Assembly (NCBI GenBank): GCA_964598495.1
Contig: CAZRBY010000006.1
Location: 1-64,000 of the forward strand
DNA: 64,000 bases
Direction of reading: 5' to 3'
Source: Cacconaster sp964598495
GTDB taxonomy: Bacteria > Bacteroidota > Bacteroidia > Bacteroidales > UBA932
Both the position numbers and the translations under genes were made by a program. Below the pieces are notes generated by a model. It was given only the letters and a program-made list of their open reading frames with translations, did not search any database and was not told the origin of the DNA. Shown piece by piece: positions 45,001-52,912 of this stretch (the stretch's first letter is position 1; each line of letters opens with the position of its first letter).

Positions 45001-45375
45001 GACAAATATCTGAGTAGTCACAAAGGAGAGTATGCTGAGGCTTATGCTGCACGCACTCCCTGGGTTCACCGTTTCGATCTTCGCGTTGCAGAAGACTTTG
45101 CATTCAACATCGGTAACACAAGACATAACTTCCAGCTTGTATTTGACTTCATGAATATCGGCAACCTATTCAATTCAAAATGGGGTGTTTACCAAATCAA
45201 CTCTATCTCAAACAACAGCTCGATTCTAAAATATGAAGGCCAGAATACAAAGAAGCAGCCCATATTCTCCATGTACCAGAAGGATGGTAATTACCTTACC
45301 AGGTCATATGACTACAATTACCATTACGGCCAGTGCTGGAAATTCCAGGTTGGTATCCGCTATATCTTCAACTAA
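42088..45375 (+). CDS. TonB-dependent outer-membrane receptor with carboxypeptidase-regulatory-like domain
   Basis: 1095 residues. Signal peptide ending FYANAQ, then a CarboxypepD_reg-like domain (about 25-110, INGQILSDSGEKLIGATVI), plug domain (about 120-260, with the NNNFGLNPNLPGG and DEIQVVVAPFDVRQ segments of Oar-like receptors) and a long beta-barrel ending GIRYIFN. It lacks an adjacent SusD-like gene, so it is of the Oar/OmpA-related group rather than a SusC. It imports an unknown substrate with TonB energy. Flanked by strong terminators and transcribed alone. Confidence 0.93.
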   Translation: MNQLLKKLLPLVALVFFSFYANAQVTTSSINGQILSDSGEKLIGATVIAVHVPSGTNYYAVANEDGRYAIQGMRPGGPYEVKVHLLGYQTTLFKDVVLQLGEAFTQNATLAISTEELEEIVVVASPNSKFTTEKTGAATNISSSQISNMPTISRSISDIARISPYANGMSFAGGDGRSTNFTVDGANFNNNFGLNPNLPGGGSPISMDAIDEIQVVVAPFDVRQTNFIGGGINAVTKSGTNTFKGTAYTYYRNQDMRGNKINGKELDERAKESNSVYGFTFGGPIIKNKLFFFTNFEMEKTPGQVINYRANKGGEKAEGNVSRTLASDMQSVKDFMMQKYGYDTGSYTDFPGDQSNMKFLARIDWNINDNHRLNLRYNYTKNTAWNAPNGNSSDTGYRLNGTYRVGNQSMAFANNMYSMDNKVQSISADLNSRFTDNLSNQLLVTFSKIDDIRGSKSTPFPHIDIMAGKDATGKQIMEPYMSLGYELFTWNNGVHNNILTIKDDITWLKGNHKVLAGLSYEYQFADNAYMRNGTMYYRYNSLDDFLNSRTPESFAITYGWNGEANPNARVTFNQIGLYVQDEWSISKKFKLTYGVRFDELLFDNSDIATNKAIYNLTFRDDQKIDTGLWPKANLQVSPRIGFIWDVKGDKSLKVRGGTGLFAGRLPLVFFTNMPTNAGLVQNSVQFRTSYKNGVPTGYDKRLDAFNVGMMTNVQDAIKALGLQSELNESNHVAGSKISGVDRNFKMPQIWKSSIALDWQLPVSFPLTLTGEFMFNKTVTGVTIDNINIENPMKWKRFRGSDNRFIYPADFAINKGKNAVVLANTNKGYGYTANITLNAQPVNNLDIMLAYTMTESKEVSGMPGSDPVSTWQGLITIDGPNFGTVQRSQYVVPHKLIASVNYFIPFKIFGGKGLHLNLFYSGSSGNGYSYVYTNDMNGDGINLDLMYIPKDDSQINFKTDADRAAFWKFVEQDKYLSSHKGEYAEAYAARTPWVHRFDLRVAEDFAFNIGNTRHNFQLVFDFMNIGNLFNSKWGVYQINSISNNSSILKYEGQNTKKQPIFSMYQKDGNYLTRSYDYNYHYGQCWKFQVGIRYIFN

Positions 45376-45397
45376 TACTTGAAATAGCATAAAACCT

Positions 45398-45432
45398 AAT
45401 AACGGGTATGACTTTTTGTCATACCCGTTATT
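45398..45432. terminator. Bidirectional terminator between the TonB receptor and asd
   Basis: Perfect 15-bp stem AATAACGGGTATGAC (45398-45412) / GTCATACCCGTTATT (45418-45432) with a T5 loop. T-rich sequence follows on plus and TTTT on minus. It serves both convergent genes. Confidence 0.88.
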
Positions 45433-45437
45433 TTATA

Positions 45438-45460
45438 CTACATACTACATACTACATACT
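45438..45460. repeat. Three CTACATA heptamers overlapping the end of asd
   Basis: CTACATA units at 45438-45444, 45445-45451 and 45452-45458, continuing as CTACTT. On the minus strand they supply the last codons and the TAG stop (45445-45447) of asd. Same unit as 38410-38458. Confidence 0.92.
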
Positions 45461-46446
45461 ACTTCCGCTATCTGCACTGCATTCGTTGCAGCTCCTTTAC
45501 GCAGGTTGTCAGCGACACACCATAGGTCTATACCGAAAGGCACTGTTGTATCACGGCGAATGCGTCCCACAAAGACCTCGTCCTTATCGAAGGAATAGAG
45601 AGGCATGGGATATAGATTCTTCGAGGGGTTATCCTGAATCACAACGCCCGAAGTCGAGGCAATAACTTCCCTCACCTCCTCCAGTTCGAAATCCCTGAGA
45701 AGCTCCAGATTGATTGCCTCAGAGTGACCTCCTATTACAGGTACGCGTACTGCAGTGCTTGTAACCGCAATAGAATCATCATTGAGTATCTTGCGAGTCT
45801 CGTTGACCATCTTCATCTCCTCCTTTGTATATCCGTTGTCAAGAAAAGTATCGATATGGGGCAGTATATTCCGGTCAATTGGATAGGGATATGCCGCATT
45901 ATAACTCCCCCATGAGGATCCTGAGCGCTCAGCCTCCATCTGATCAAGCGCATTGTATCCCGTACCTGTCACCGACTGATAGGTGGAAACCACTATCCTT
46001 CGGATACCATACTTACGGTGGAGCGGTGCTACTACCATCAGCATCTGTATCGTGGAGCAATTTGGATTTGCGATAATCATATCATCTGCAGTCAGCACAT
46101 CTGCATTGATCTCCGGGATCACAAGTTTTACAGAGGGATCCATCCTCCAAAATGACGAATTATCGATCACTCTGCATCCCTGAGCCGCAAATATTGGTGC
46201 AAATTGAGCGGAAACGTTGCCGCCGGCAGAAAATAGTGCAATATCCGGCTTTGCCTCCAGCGCTTTATTTAAAGATATCACTTCATACCACTGTCCGCGG
46301 AAAAATATGTGCCTGCCAATAGAGTTCTCGGAAGCCACAGGATAGAGTTGAGATACGGGAAAATTCCTTTCCTCGAGTACCTCAAGCATTTTTGAACCGA
46401 CAAGTCCGGTGGCTCCCACTACCGCCAGTTTTAACTCTTTTGCCAT
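45445..46446 (-). CDS. asd: Aspartate-semialdehyde dehydrogenase
   Basis: 333 residues. N-terminal nucleotide-binding GATGLVGSKMLEVLEER, catalytic cysteine in NPNCSTIQ, and the GGHSEAINLEL histidine region. It makes aspartate semialdehyde for the lysine, threonine and methionine branches. It is the last gene of metX-thrA-metY-asd (20 nt after metY). The C-terminus VVCSM and stop codon lie in a CTACATA repeat array, so the native end may have been altered by repeat insertion. Confidence 0.95.
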   Translation of the reverse strand: MAKELKLAVVGATGLVGSKMLEVLEERNFPVSQLYPVASENSIGRHIFFRGQWYEVISLNKALEAKPDIALFSAGGNVSAQFAPIFAAQGCRVIDNSSFWRMDPSVKLVIPEINADVLTADDMIIANPNCSTIQMLMVVAPLHRKYGIRRIVVSTYQSVTGTGYNALDQMEAERSGSSWGSYNAAYPYPIDRNILPHIDTFLDNGYTKEEMKMVNETRKILNDDSIAVTSTAVRVPVIGGHSEAINLELLRDFELEEVREVIASTSGVVIQDNPSKNLYPMPLYSFDKDEVFVGRIRRDTTVPFGIDLWCVADNLRKGAATNAVQIAEVVCSM

Positions 46447-46466
46447 AATGACCTTATTTAAGGTTA

Positions 46467-47741
46467 TCAGAGTGCCTGTTGTAGATCATATATTATGTCA
46501 TCTATATGCTCGATACCTACGGATAGACGGAGCATATTGGGATATACTCCGGCTGCCTCCTGTTCCTTTGCACTGAGCTGCGAATGTGTTGTAGATGCAG
46601 GATGGACAATAAGGGATTTTGAGTCACCCACGCTCCCGACGTGAAGAACGAGTTCGAGCTTCTCTACAAGCGATGCAGCCGCGTCAAATCCTCCCTTTAC
46701 ACGGAATGTAAGTACGGCACCAAATCCGTTTTGCAGATATTTAGAGGCCAGATCATGGTAACGATTACTCTCAAGTCCGGTATAATTGACGCTTTCAACT
46801 GCAGGATGACTCTCAAGGTAACGTGCAATTGCGAGAGCATTGTCGCAGCATCTCTGGACGCGAAGTGAAAGCGTTTCCAACCCCTGAAGCATCAGAAATG
46901 AATTGAAGGGAGATTGAGAAGGTCCTATATTACGTAATCCGTCTACTCTGACCCTGCCTGCAAATGCTGCCTTGCCGAAGACCTTTGTGTAGATAAGACC
47001 GTGATAACTCTCCGAAGGAGCAGCAAGAAGAGGATATTTCACTGCATCCCAATCAAAATTGCCTCCGTCAACTACTGCTCCACCGAGAGTTGTGCCATGT
47101 CCGCAAATCCATTTTGTCGCCGAATGAATGGAGACGTTCACGCCCCAGTCAAATGGACGGAAAAGATATCCGCCACATCCGAAAGTGTTGTCGACCAGCA
47201 CGCAGATACCTTTACGGTGTGCCATTTCACAAATAGGCTCAAAATCAGGCACATTAAAGGCGGGATTGCCGAGAATCTCCAGATAAACAGCTTTTGTCCG
47301 ACTGTCTATCAGAGATTCTATCTCCCCACACTTGTCTCCTTTGGCGAATCGCACCTCAATACCCATATCGCGGAGTGTAACTGCGAACATAGTGAAGGTA
47401 CCACCATAGAGGAAGGGCGAAGTCACGATGTTGTCACCCGGACCGCATATGTTTGTCACCGAGAGAAATACCGCAGACTGACCGGAAGCGGTAGCAACTG
47501 CAGCCACACCACCTTCCAGAGCTGCAATCCTCTTTTCAAATATATCATTGGTGGTGTTAGTTATGCGGGTGTAGATATTGCCTTTGCGTCGGAGGGCAAA
47601 TAATTCCGACCCATACTGCATATCGTCAAATGTATATGCGGTTGACTGGTAAATCGGCACTGCCGTGCCTTTTGAAACAGGATCAATTTCATGACCTCCC
47701 CTCACCTGGAGAGTCTCGAATCTATATTTCTTATCTTCCAT
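46467..47741 (-). CDS. metY: O-acetylhomoserine sulfhydrylase (Cys/Met metabolism PLP enzyme)
   Basis: 424 residues. The PLP lysine is in SIHSATKWICGHGT, with the long-form features of MetY (YHGLIYTKVFGKAAFAGRVR region and C-terminal HPASTTHSQL). It makes homocysteine from O-acetylhomoserine, the product of MetX encoded in the same operon, and sulfide. Eleven nt after thrA. A cystathionine gamma-synthase role is less likely given the length. Confidence 0.92.
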   Translation of the reverse strand: MEDKKYRFETLQVRGGHEIDPVSKGTAVPIYQSTAYTFDDMQYGSELFALRRKGNIYTRITNTTNDIFEKRIAALEGGVAAVATASGQSAVFLSVTNICGPGDNIVTSPFLYGGTFTMFAVTLRDMGIEVRFAKGDKCGEIESLIDSRTKAVYLEILGNPAFNVPDFEPICEMAHRKGICVLVDNTFGCGGYLFRPFDWGVNVSIHSATKWICGHGTTLGGAVVDGGNFDWDAVKYPLLAAPSESYHGLIYTKVFGKAAFAGRVRVDGLRNIGPSQSPFNSFLMLQGLETLSLRVQRCCDNALAIARYLESHPAVESVNYTGLESNRYHDLASKYLQNGFGAVLTFRVKGGFDAAASLVEKLELVLHVGSVGDSKSLIVHPASTTHSQLSAKEQEAAGVYPNMLRLSVGIEHIDDIIYDLQQAL

Positions 47742-47752
47742 GGGATTTTGTT

Positions 47753-50218
47753 TTAAACTTTTAAAATGTCATTGATAAGTCCGGATGCGGTCTGCAGTGC
47801 TCCTGCCCCTGCACCCTGTATAACCAACGGAGATGGATAGAACTCCGTTGTGATCAAAGCGCTGTTGTCGGTACCTCTGAGGTTGAAGAGAGGATGGTCA
47901 GGGGCAACTTCTTCGAGAGATATTCGTGCTCTGTATCCTTTGGGAGCGGACTCGTCTCTAACTAGTGATGCTACATAGCGTTGCCTCAACCCACGGCTTT
48001 CAGCCGCAGAAAATGCCTCGGCAAAATAGGGTTCATTTTCCGAAAGGAGAGAATAAAACTCATCTAAATCTCCCTTGAAATATTTAGGCCCGATGGCCGG
48101 AACAAGAGAGACATCCTCCTCTTCAAGAGCCACTTCCGCCTCGCGAGCGATAATCAGCAGCTTGCGCAAGAGATCTCTGCCGCTTAAGTCCAAACGGGGA
48201 TCGGGCTCGGTATATCCGGACTCCTGCGCTTTACGGACCACCTCGGCAAAGGTCAACCCTCTACTAACCCCATAGGTACTGAATATATAGTTTAGCGTAC
48301 CGGAAAGCACCGCTTCTATTTTTATAATTCCATCGCCGCTGTTGAGACTCCTTGCCACAGACTCCAGAATCGGCAATGCCGCACCGGCTGTGGTTTCGTA
48401 CTTCAACTCCGCTCTCTCTTTAAGTGCCGATGCCTTCATCTCTCTATACTCCCTGAAAGGCGCGGAAAAGGCAATCTTGTTGCATGCGACCACCGAATAA
48501 CCGCTTTTAAAGAGAGATGTGTACCTGCAGGCTATATCGGGACTTGCAGTGCAATCTACGAATATGGAATTCTCAAGAGAAAGAAGAGCAAGAGTGTTGA
48601 AATAAGAATTGTCAGCAGCACTCTCACCCTGCTTCAGCAATGCTTCGGGGTCACTCAGATCAAGTCCCTCCTTACTTACGACATACCTACGGCTGTTTGA
48701 GAGACCGCAAATGCGTAACCGTTTGCCATACCTGGTTGCGATTGAATCGCCATTGTCTTTTATCAACTTAACAAGAGCTCTGCCCACATTTCCGTATCCC
48801 GCTATAAAAAGGTTTGTCTCTCGGATGCTGTATCTGCTGAAAAATTCTTCGTGTATATGTTGGAGTGCGGAATTGACATCTTGCGAGGAAATTATCACCG
48901 AGATATTGCGCTCCGATGAGCCCTGTGCGGTGGCTCTCACGGAGATACCGTGCCTGCCAAGGGCAGCAAGCATCCTGCCGGTAGTGCCACTCTGATTTAG
49001 AATATCGTCACCCACCAAACAAACGATTGAAAAACCCTTCTCGATTTTGAGAGGATTGAGTTTGCCAAGGGATATTTCATACGCAAAACATTTGTCTGCC
49101 GCCTCCTTAGCCTTTTCAGCGTCACTCTCGGAGACTGCTATGCACATTGTGTGTACAGAGGAGGCCTGGGTGATGAGAATAATATTGATATCATTCTGCG
49201 AAAGTGTACCGAAGAGACGGCTCGAAAAGCCGGGGACACCCACCATGCCGCTGCCTTCAAGGGAAAGAAGTGCTATATTGTCGGAGTTGGAGATTCCGAT
49301 GAACTGTTCTTTGGATTTGGGAGGGTTGCGCTCAATAAGAGTCCCTTTTTTATCGGAATCAAAAGTGTTCCTTATGTAAATAGGTATTCCTTCGGAAATG
49401 ACCGGTTGGATGGTAGGGGGATAGATTACTTTCGCACCGAAATGTGACAATTCGAGAGCAGCCCTGTAGGAGATATTGCCAATTGTGCGTGCCTCCTTGA
49501 CCACTTTGGGATTGGTAGTCATCATACCTGTAACATCAGTCCAGATTTCAAGTATGCGTGCATTGCAGCCCGCAGCAAAGAGTGAGGCAGAATAGTCGCT
49601 ACCTCCGCGTCCTAGGGTAGTCGTCCTGCCTTTCTCATCCGACGCAATAAAACCAGGCATCACAAAAAGGCTTGTAACGGGATTACTCTCAAGCATCTGT
49701 CGGAGATTTACGAATGTCTTCTGCTTCTCCACAACATTCTTACCTGCCTCGTTATGTGTAAGGACAATCTCTCTTGAGTCCACCCATTTGGTGGAAATAC
49801 CCATGGAAGAAAATTTCTGGACAAGTATGCCGGTTGAGAGGAGTTCACCGAAAGCCTGAATTGCATCAAGACTGGTACTGCTAAGCTCCCCAAGCAGAAA
49901 TACACCGTTTGAAATACTGCGGAGCGAATCAAAAAGTGCGGTACAACTGCGGAGCGTAGATTCACGTTTCTCGCGTGGAATAATTTTGCGGATAATCTCA
50001 TCATGTTTTTCCTGGAGTGAGTCAATCAGTCCGCGGTAACTTTCGTCACGACATTCTGCGAGCGTGCCGATACGAATAAGGGTATCCGTTGCTCTGTTGA
50101 TTGCTGAGCAGACAAGAATTGTTCTGTCAAGCTCAACGGCATTTTTTACTATATCCGTGACTCTGGAAATGGCATCCGCATCCGCAAGGGAAGTGCCTCC
50201 AAATTTAAGAACTTGCAT
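47753..50218 (-). CDS. thrA: Bifunctional aspartokinase / homoserine dehydrogenase
   Basis: 821 residues. Aspartokinase domain 1-300 (KFGGTSLADADA, TTLGRGGSDYSA), ACT regulatory region about 310-460, homoserine dehydrogenase about 465-821 (FIAGYGNVGRALVKLI, TTAGAALPILE). It catalyses the first and third steps from aspartate to homoserine. Six nt after metX. Position with metX and metY points the homoserine to methionine, and the leader ORF upstream of metX would place it under methionine control. Confidence 0.96.
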   Translation of the reverse strand: MQVLKFGGTSLADADAISRVTDIVKNAVELDRTILVCSAINRATDTLIRIGTLAECRDESYRGLIDSLQEKHDEIIRKIIPREKRESTLRSCTALFDSLRSISNGVFLLGELSSTSLDAIQAFGELLSTGILVQKFSSMGISTKWVDSREIVLTHNEAGKNVVEKQKTFVNLRQMLESNPVTSLFVMPGFIASDEKGRTTTLGRGGSDYSASLFAAGCNARILEIWTDVTGMMTTNPKVVKEARTIGNISYRAALELSHFGAKVIYPPTIQPVISEGIPIYIRNTFDSDKKGTLIERNPPKSKEQFIGISNSDNIALLSLEGSGMVGVPGFSSRLFGTLSQNDINIILITQASSVHTMCIAVSESDAEKAKEAADKCFAYEISLGKLNPLKIEKGFSIVCLVGDDILNQSGTTGRMLAALGRHGISVRATAQGSSERNISVIISSQDVNSALQHIHEEFFSRYSIRETNLFIAGYGNVGRALVKLIKDNGDSIATRYGKRLRICGLSNSRRYVVSKEGLDLSDPEALLKQGESAADNSYFNTLALLSLENSIFVDCTASPDIACRYTSLFKSGYSVVACNKIAFSAPFREYREMKASALKERAELKYETTAGAALPILESVARSLNSGDGIIKIEAVLSGTLNYIFSTYGVSRGLTFAEVVRKAQESGYTEPDPRLDLSGRDLLRKLLIIAREAEVALEEEDVSLVPAIGPKYFKGDLDEFYSLLSENEPYFAEAFSAAESRGLRQRYVASLVRDESAPKGYRARISLEEVAPDHPLFNLRGTDNSALITTEFYPSPLVIQGAGAGALQTASGLINDILKV

Positions 50219-50224
50219 AATCTA

Positions 50225-51244
50225 TTAAAGTAAAGGTTGGATAATCTGTTGTAATTGGGGATATTCGAGAAGGAAGCCGTCGTGGCCAAACCTCGATGTA
50301 ATTTGATGATAACGGGCTCCGGGGATATTATCAGCCATGAAGTGTTGCTCACAAATGGGAAAGAGCGCATCACTGTCTATCCCAACCACAGTTGTCTCTG
50401 CAGTGATGGAGGAAAGGGCAGCAACTGCTCCCCCACGTCCCCTGCCAAGATTGTGACTGTCCACCGATCCACATAGGCAGCTGTAGGAGTATGCATCAAA
50501 CCTGTCGGAGAGTTTCTTACCTTGATAGCGCTGGTAAGAGGCAGCTCGGGTGGCAAAAAGGGTGTCATCCGATTCCTCCTCCTGTGTGAGATTGTAGCCT
50601 TCATAACTTCTATATGAGATTAGCGCTATGCTCCTGGCGCACCTAAGACCTGCTGCCCCTCCTTCCGGTGAGGCGCAATCTCTGAAGGTTTGGTCAGCCT
50701 CAAGCGCCATGCGCTGTGATTCCACAGAGGCGGAGAGCCAAGGAGTGACTCTCGGCCCACAGGCTATGAAGATGGCCTTGCGTATCACATCAGGCTCCAT
50801 TACACACCATTCAAGTGCCTGGAAACCTCCTATTGAGCCACCGACTATAAGATCGATGCTCTCTATTCCAAGGTGCTTACGTACCAGAATGTTGGCATTT
50901 ACTATATCTCGGACTGTTACCTTAGGGAAATCAAAATAGTAGGGATTGCCTGTTTCAGGATTTGTCGTAGCTGGTCCGGAAGAACCATAGCAGGATCCGA
51001 GCATATTTGCACAGACCACGAAATATCTATCCGTATCAAAGAGAGAACCGGGGCCGACAAGCTCCGGCCACCACTCCGAAGGATCGGAATTGGCAGTAAG
51101 CGCATGGCAGATCCAGATGACCTTACGGCCATCCGAAACTTTGTATGGGAAATCTGATGTATGGAATGTCACCTTGAGGCTGCCAATAGCGACACCGGTC
51201 TCAAAAGTGAATATATCCTTGTGGAAATAGTCGTGTTTTATCAT
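50225..51244 (-). CDS. metX: Homoserine O-acetyltransferase
   Basis: 339 residues from ATG 51244; the longer frame to 51289 enters the leader hairpin region and is rejected. Alpha/beta-hydrolase fold with nucleophile elbow GGSIGGFQALEW, early WICHALTANSDPSEWW, and GHDGFLLE carrying the catalytic histidine. It acetylates homoserine with acetyl-CoA for MetY. First gene of the methionine/threonine-branch operon, about 65 nt downstream of the leader ORF stop. Confidence 0.92.
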   Translation of the reverse strand: MIKHDYFHKDIFTFETGVAIGSLKVTFHTSDFPYKVSDGRKVIWICHALTANSDPSEWWPELVGPGSLFDTDRYFVVCANMLGSCYGSSGPATTNPETGNPYYFDFPKVTVRDIVNANILVRKHLGIESIDLIVGGSIGGFQALEWCVMEPDVIRKAIFIACGPRVTPWLSASVESQRMALEADQTFRDCASPEGGAAGLRCARSIALISYRSYEGYNLTQEEESDDTLFATRAASYQRYQGKKLSDRFDAYSYSCLCGSVDSHNLGRGRGGAVAALSSITAETTVVGIDSDALFPICEQHFMADNIPGARYHQITSRFGHDGFLLEYPQLQQIIQPLL

Positions 51245-51284
51245 ATCGTGAAAATAAATGTCTGATAATCTTGTTCGGAAAAAG

Positions 51285-51320
51285 AACAAAAAAGCCGGAA
51301 TGCATCTCTTAAAGATGCAT
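51285..51320 (-). promoter_or_regulatory. Leader hairpin and T-run upstream of metX (candidate attenuator)
   Basis: On the minus strand ATGCATCT (51313-51320) pairs perfectly with AGATGCAT across a 5-nt loop that contains the leader ORF stop codon, and TCCGGC then T6 follow (T-run about 51287-51292). The stem is 8 bp and the T-run starts 6 nt after it, so the terminator is imperfect. The 5' arm overlaps leader codons 14-16. A second small hairpin TTGTTC/GAACAA lies further downstream. Confidence 0.6.
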
Positions 51321-51359
51321 GCGCATAGACATAGACGATATGGTAAAAGAATTATTCAT
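51309..51359 (-). CDS. 16-residue methionine-rich leader peptide of the met operon
   Basis: Minus-strand ORF from ATG 51359: MNNSFTISSMSMRMHL, stop TAA at 51309-51311. Three Met codons at 10, 12 and 14 are clustered just before the stop. It lies between a strong promoter (51373-51405) and metX. The last codons form the 5' arm of a hairpin followed by a T-run. This is the layout of an amino-acid attenuation leader: a ribosome slowed at Met codons would cover the hairpin arm and allow read-through. No Shine-Dalgarno is seen, and the predicted 5' end is only about 10 nt before the ATG. Function is inference. Confidence 0.7.
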   Translation of the reverse strand: MNNSFTISSMSMRMHL

Positions 51360-51372
51360 TTAATAACTTATG

Positions 51373-51405
51373 CAAATATATGAATAATTGGTTTTCTTAC
51401 ACAAA
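51373..51405 (-). promoter_or_regulatory. Predicted promoter of the met leader/metX operon
   Basis: Minus-strand TTTG (51402-51405), 21-nt spacer, TATATTTG (51373-51380). The predicted start is near 51369, 10 nt before the leader ATG. Confidence 0.78.
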
Positions 51406-51408
51406 TCT

Positions 51409-51439
51409 TTTGTCTTTTTTTAAAAAATATATAAATTTG
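51409..51439 (+). promoter_or_regulatory. Predicted promoter of the DUF1846 gene
   Basis: TTTG (51409-51412), 19-nt spacer, TAAATTTG (51432-51439). The predicted start is near 51443, about 6 nt before the ATG at 51449, so the message would be almost leaderless. Its -33 box is 3 nt from the -33 box of the divergent met promoter. Confidence 0.75.
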
Positions 51440-51448
51440 TGTCCCGTT

Positions 51449-52912
51449 ATGACTATTGGATTTGACAATAAAAAGTACCTGAAAATTCAGTCCGAACGCA
51501 TACGGGAGCGCATCGCCCAGTTCGGTGATAAACTTTACCTCGAATTCGGAGGTAAACTCTTCGACGATCATCATGCCAGCCGCGTTCTGCCGGGTTTCAA
51601 GCCCGACAGTAAGCTTCATATGCTAATGCAGATGTGTGATGATGCCGAAATAGTGATCGTCATAAGTGCAGTCGATATTGAAAAAAATAAAATTCGCAGC
51701 GACCTCGGCATCACATACGATATGGATGTCCTTCGTCTTCGCCACGAATTTGAAAGTCGAGGTTTTCTTGTAAGTTCTGTAGTCATCACCCACTACAATG
51801 GCCAGGCGAGTGCGGACCATTACCGCCTTAAACTTGAGCGCATGGGTATCCGTACATTTTACCACTACACCATCGAAGGTTACCCCAACGATGTGGCTCT
51901 TATAGATTCGGATGAAGGCTTCGGGAAGAATGACTATGTCGAGACCTCACGTCCTCTGGTGATTGTCACTTCCCCAGGATCCGGCAGCGGAAAATGTGCA
52001 GTATGCCTGAGCCAGCTCTATCAGCACCAAAAGAGAGGCACTAAGGCCGGTTATGCCAAATTTGAAACATTTCCCGTTTGGAACCTTCCGCTCAAACACC
52101 CCATCCATTTGGCTTATGAAGCAGCCACTGCCGACCTCAATGATGTCAATATGGTAGATCCCTTCCATCTGGAGGCCTACGGTACGATTGCAGTCAACTA
52201 CAATCGCGACATAGAGATTTTTCCCGTTCTCAATACCCTTTTCGAAGGAATTTATGGCGAAAACCATTATAAATCCCCCACCGATATGGGTGTAAATATG
52301 ATTGGATTCTGTATAAGCGATGAGGAAGTTTGCTGCAATGCTGCACGCAACGAGATTATTCGCAGATATTATAATGCACTTGGAAAACTCGCAGAAGGGG
52401 AACTCAACGATGCCGAGGTTAAAAAAATAGCTCTGGTGATGAAACAAGCAAAGATAACTACTGCTTTCCGACGGACGACAGTGGCTGCCAAAGAGCGCAA
52501 AGAGAGGTCTAATGTTCACTCTGCCGCTATAGAATTGGCTGACGGAACCATCATCACCGCAAAGACGAGTTTTCTTCTTGGCCCCAGCGCAGCATTAATA
52601 CTTAATGCAACAAAATATCTGGCCGGCATTGACCACAGCATCAAACTTATTCCCCAGAGCATGATCGAACCTATCCAGAAGACCAAGGTTTCCTACCTTC
52701 ACGGCAGTAACCCGCGTCTACATACGGATGAAGTGCTTGTAGCATTGTCAATGCTCAGTACCACGGATGATAATTGCCGCCGTGCTCTTGAAAAACTTCC
52801 CGAACTCGACGGCTGTCAGGTTCACTCGACAGTAATGCTAAGTGAAGTTGACCGCAAGATCTTCAGGAAACTCGGTGTTGATCTTACCTGCGATCCTATT
52901 AAGAAATCCTAA
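51449..52912 (+). CDS. DUF1846 domain-containing protein
   Basis: 487 residues from ATG 51449 (MTIGFDNKKYLKIQSERIRER). An upstream in-frame ATG (51380) lies before the predicted promoter and is rejected. The protein matches the DUF1846 family, soluble hexamer-forming proteins of about 500 residues with no agreed function. A glycine-rich TSPGSGSGKCAVCLSQLYQ near residue 170 looks like a nucleotide-binding loop. It is divergent from the met operon and convergent with the XRE gene behind it (stops overlap by 3 nt). Confidence 0.85.
   Translation: MTIGFDNKKYLKIQSERIRERIAQFGDKLYLEFGGKLFDDHHASRVLPGFKPDSKLHMLMQMCDDAEIVIVISAVDIEKNKIRSDLGITYDMDVLRLRHEFESRGFLVSSVVITHYNGQASADHYRLKLERMGIRTFYHYTIEGYPNDVALIDSDEGFGKNDYVETSRPLVIVTSPGSGSGKCAVCLSQLYQHQKRGTKAGYAKFETFPVWNLPLKHPIHLAYEAATADLNDVNMVDPFHLEAYGTIAVNYNRDIEIFPVLNTLFEGIYGENHYKSPTDMGVNMIGFCISDEEVCCNAARNEIIRRYYNALGKLAEGELNDAEVKKIALVMKQAKITTAFRRTTVAAKERKERSNVHSAAIELADGTIITAKTSFLLGPSAALILNATKYLAGIDHSIKLIPQSMIEPIQKTKVSYLHGSNPRLHTDEVLVALSMLSTTDDNCRRALEKLPELDGCQVHSTVMLSEVDRKIFRKLGVDLTCDPIKKS

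Noticed and set aside
51245..51370. SAM riboswitch upstream of metX
   Set aside because: Too short and without the conserved SAM-I helices; the leader ORF with hairpin explains the region better.
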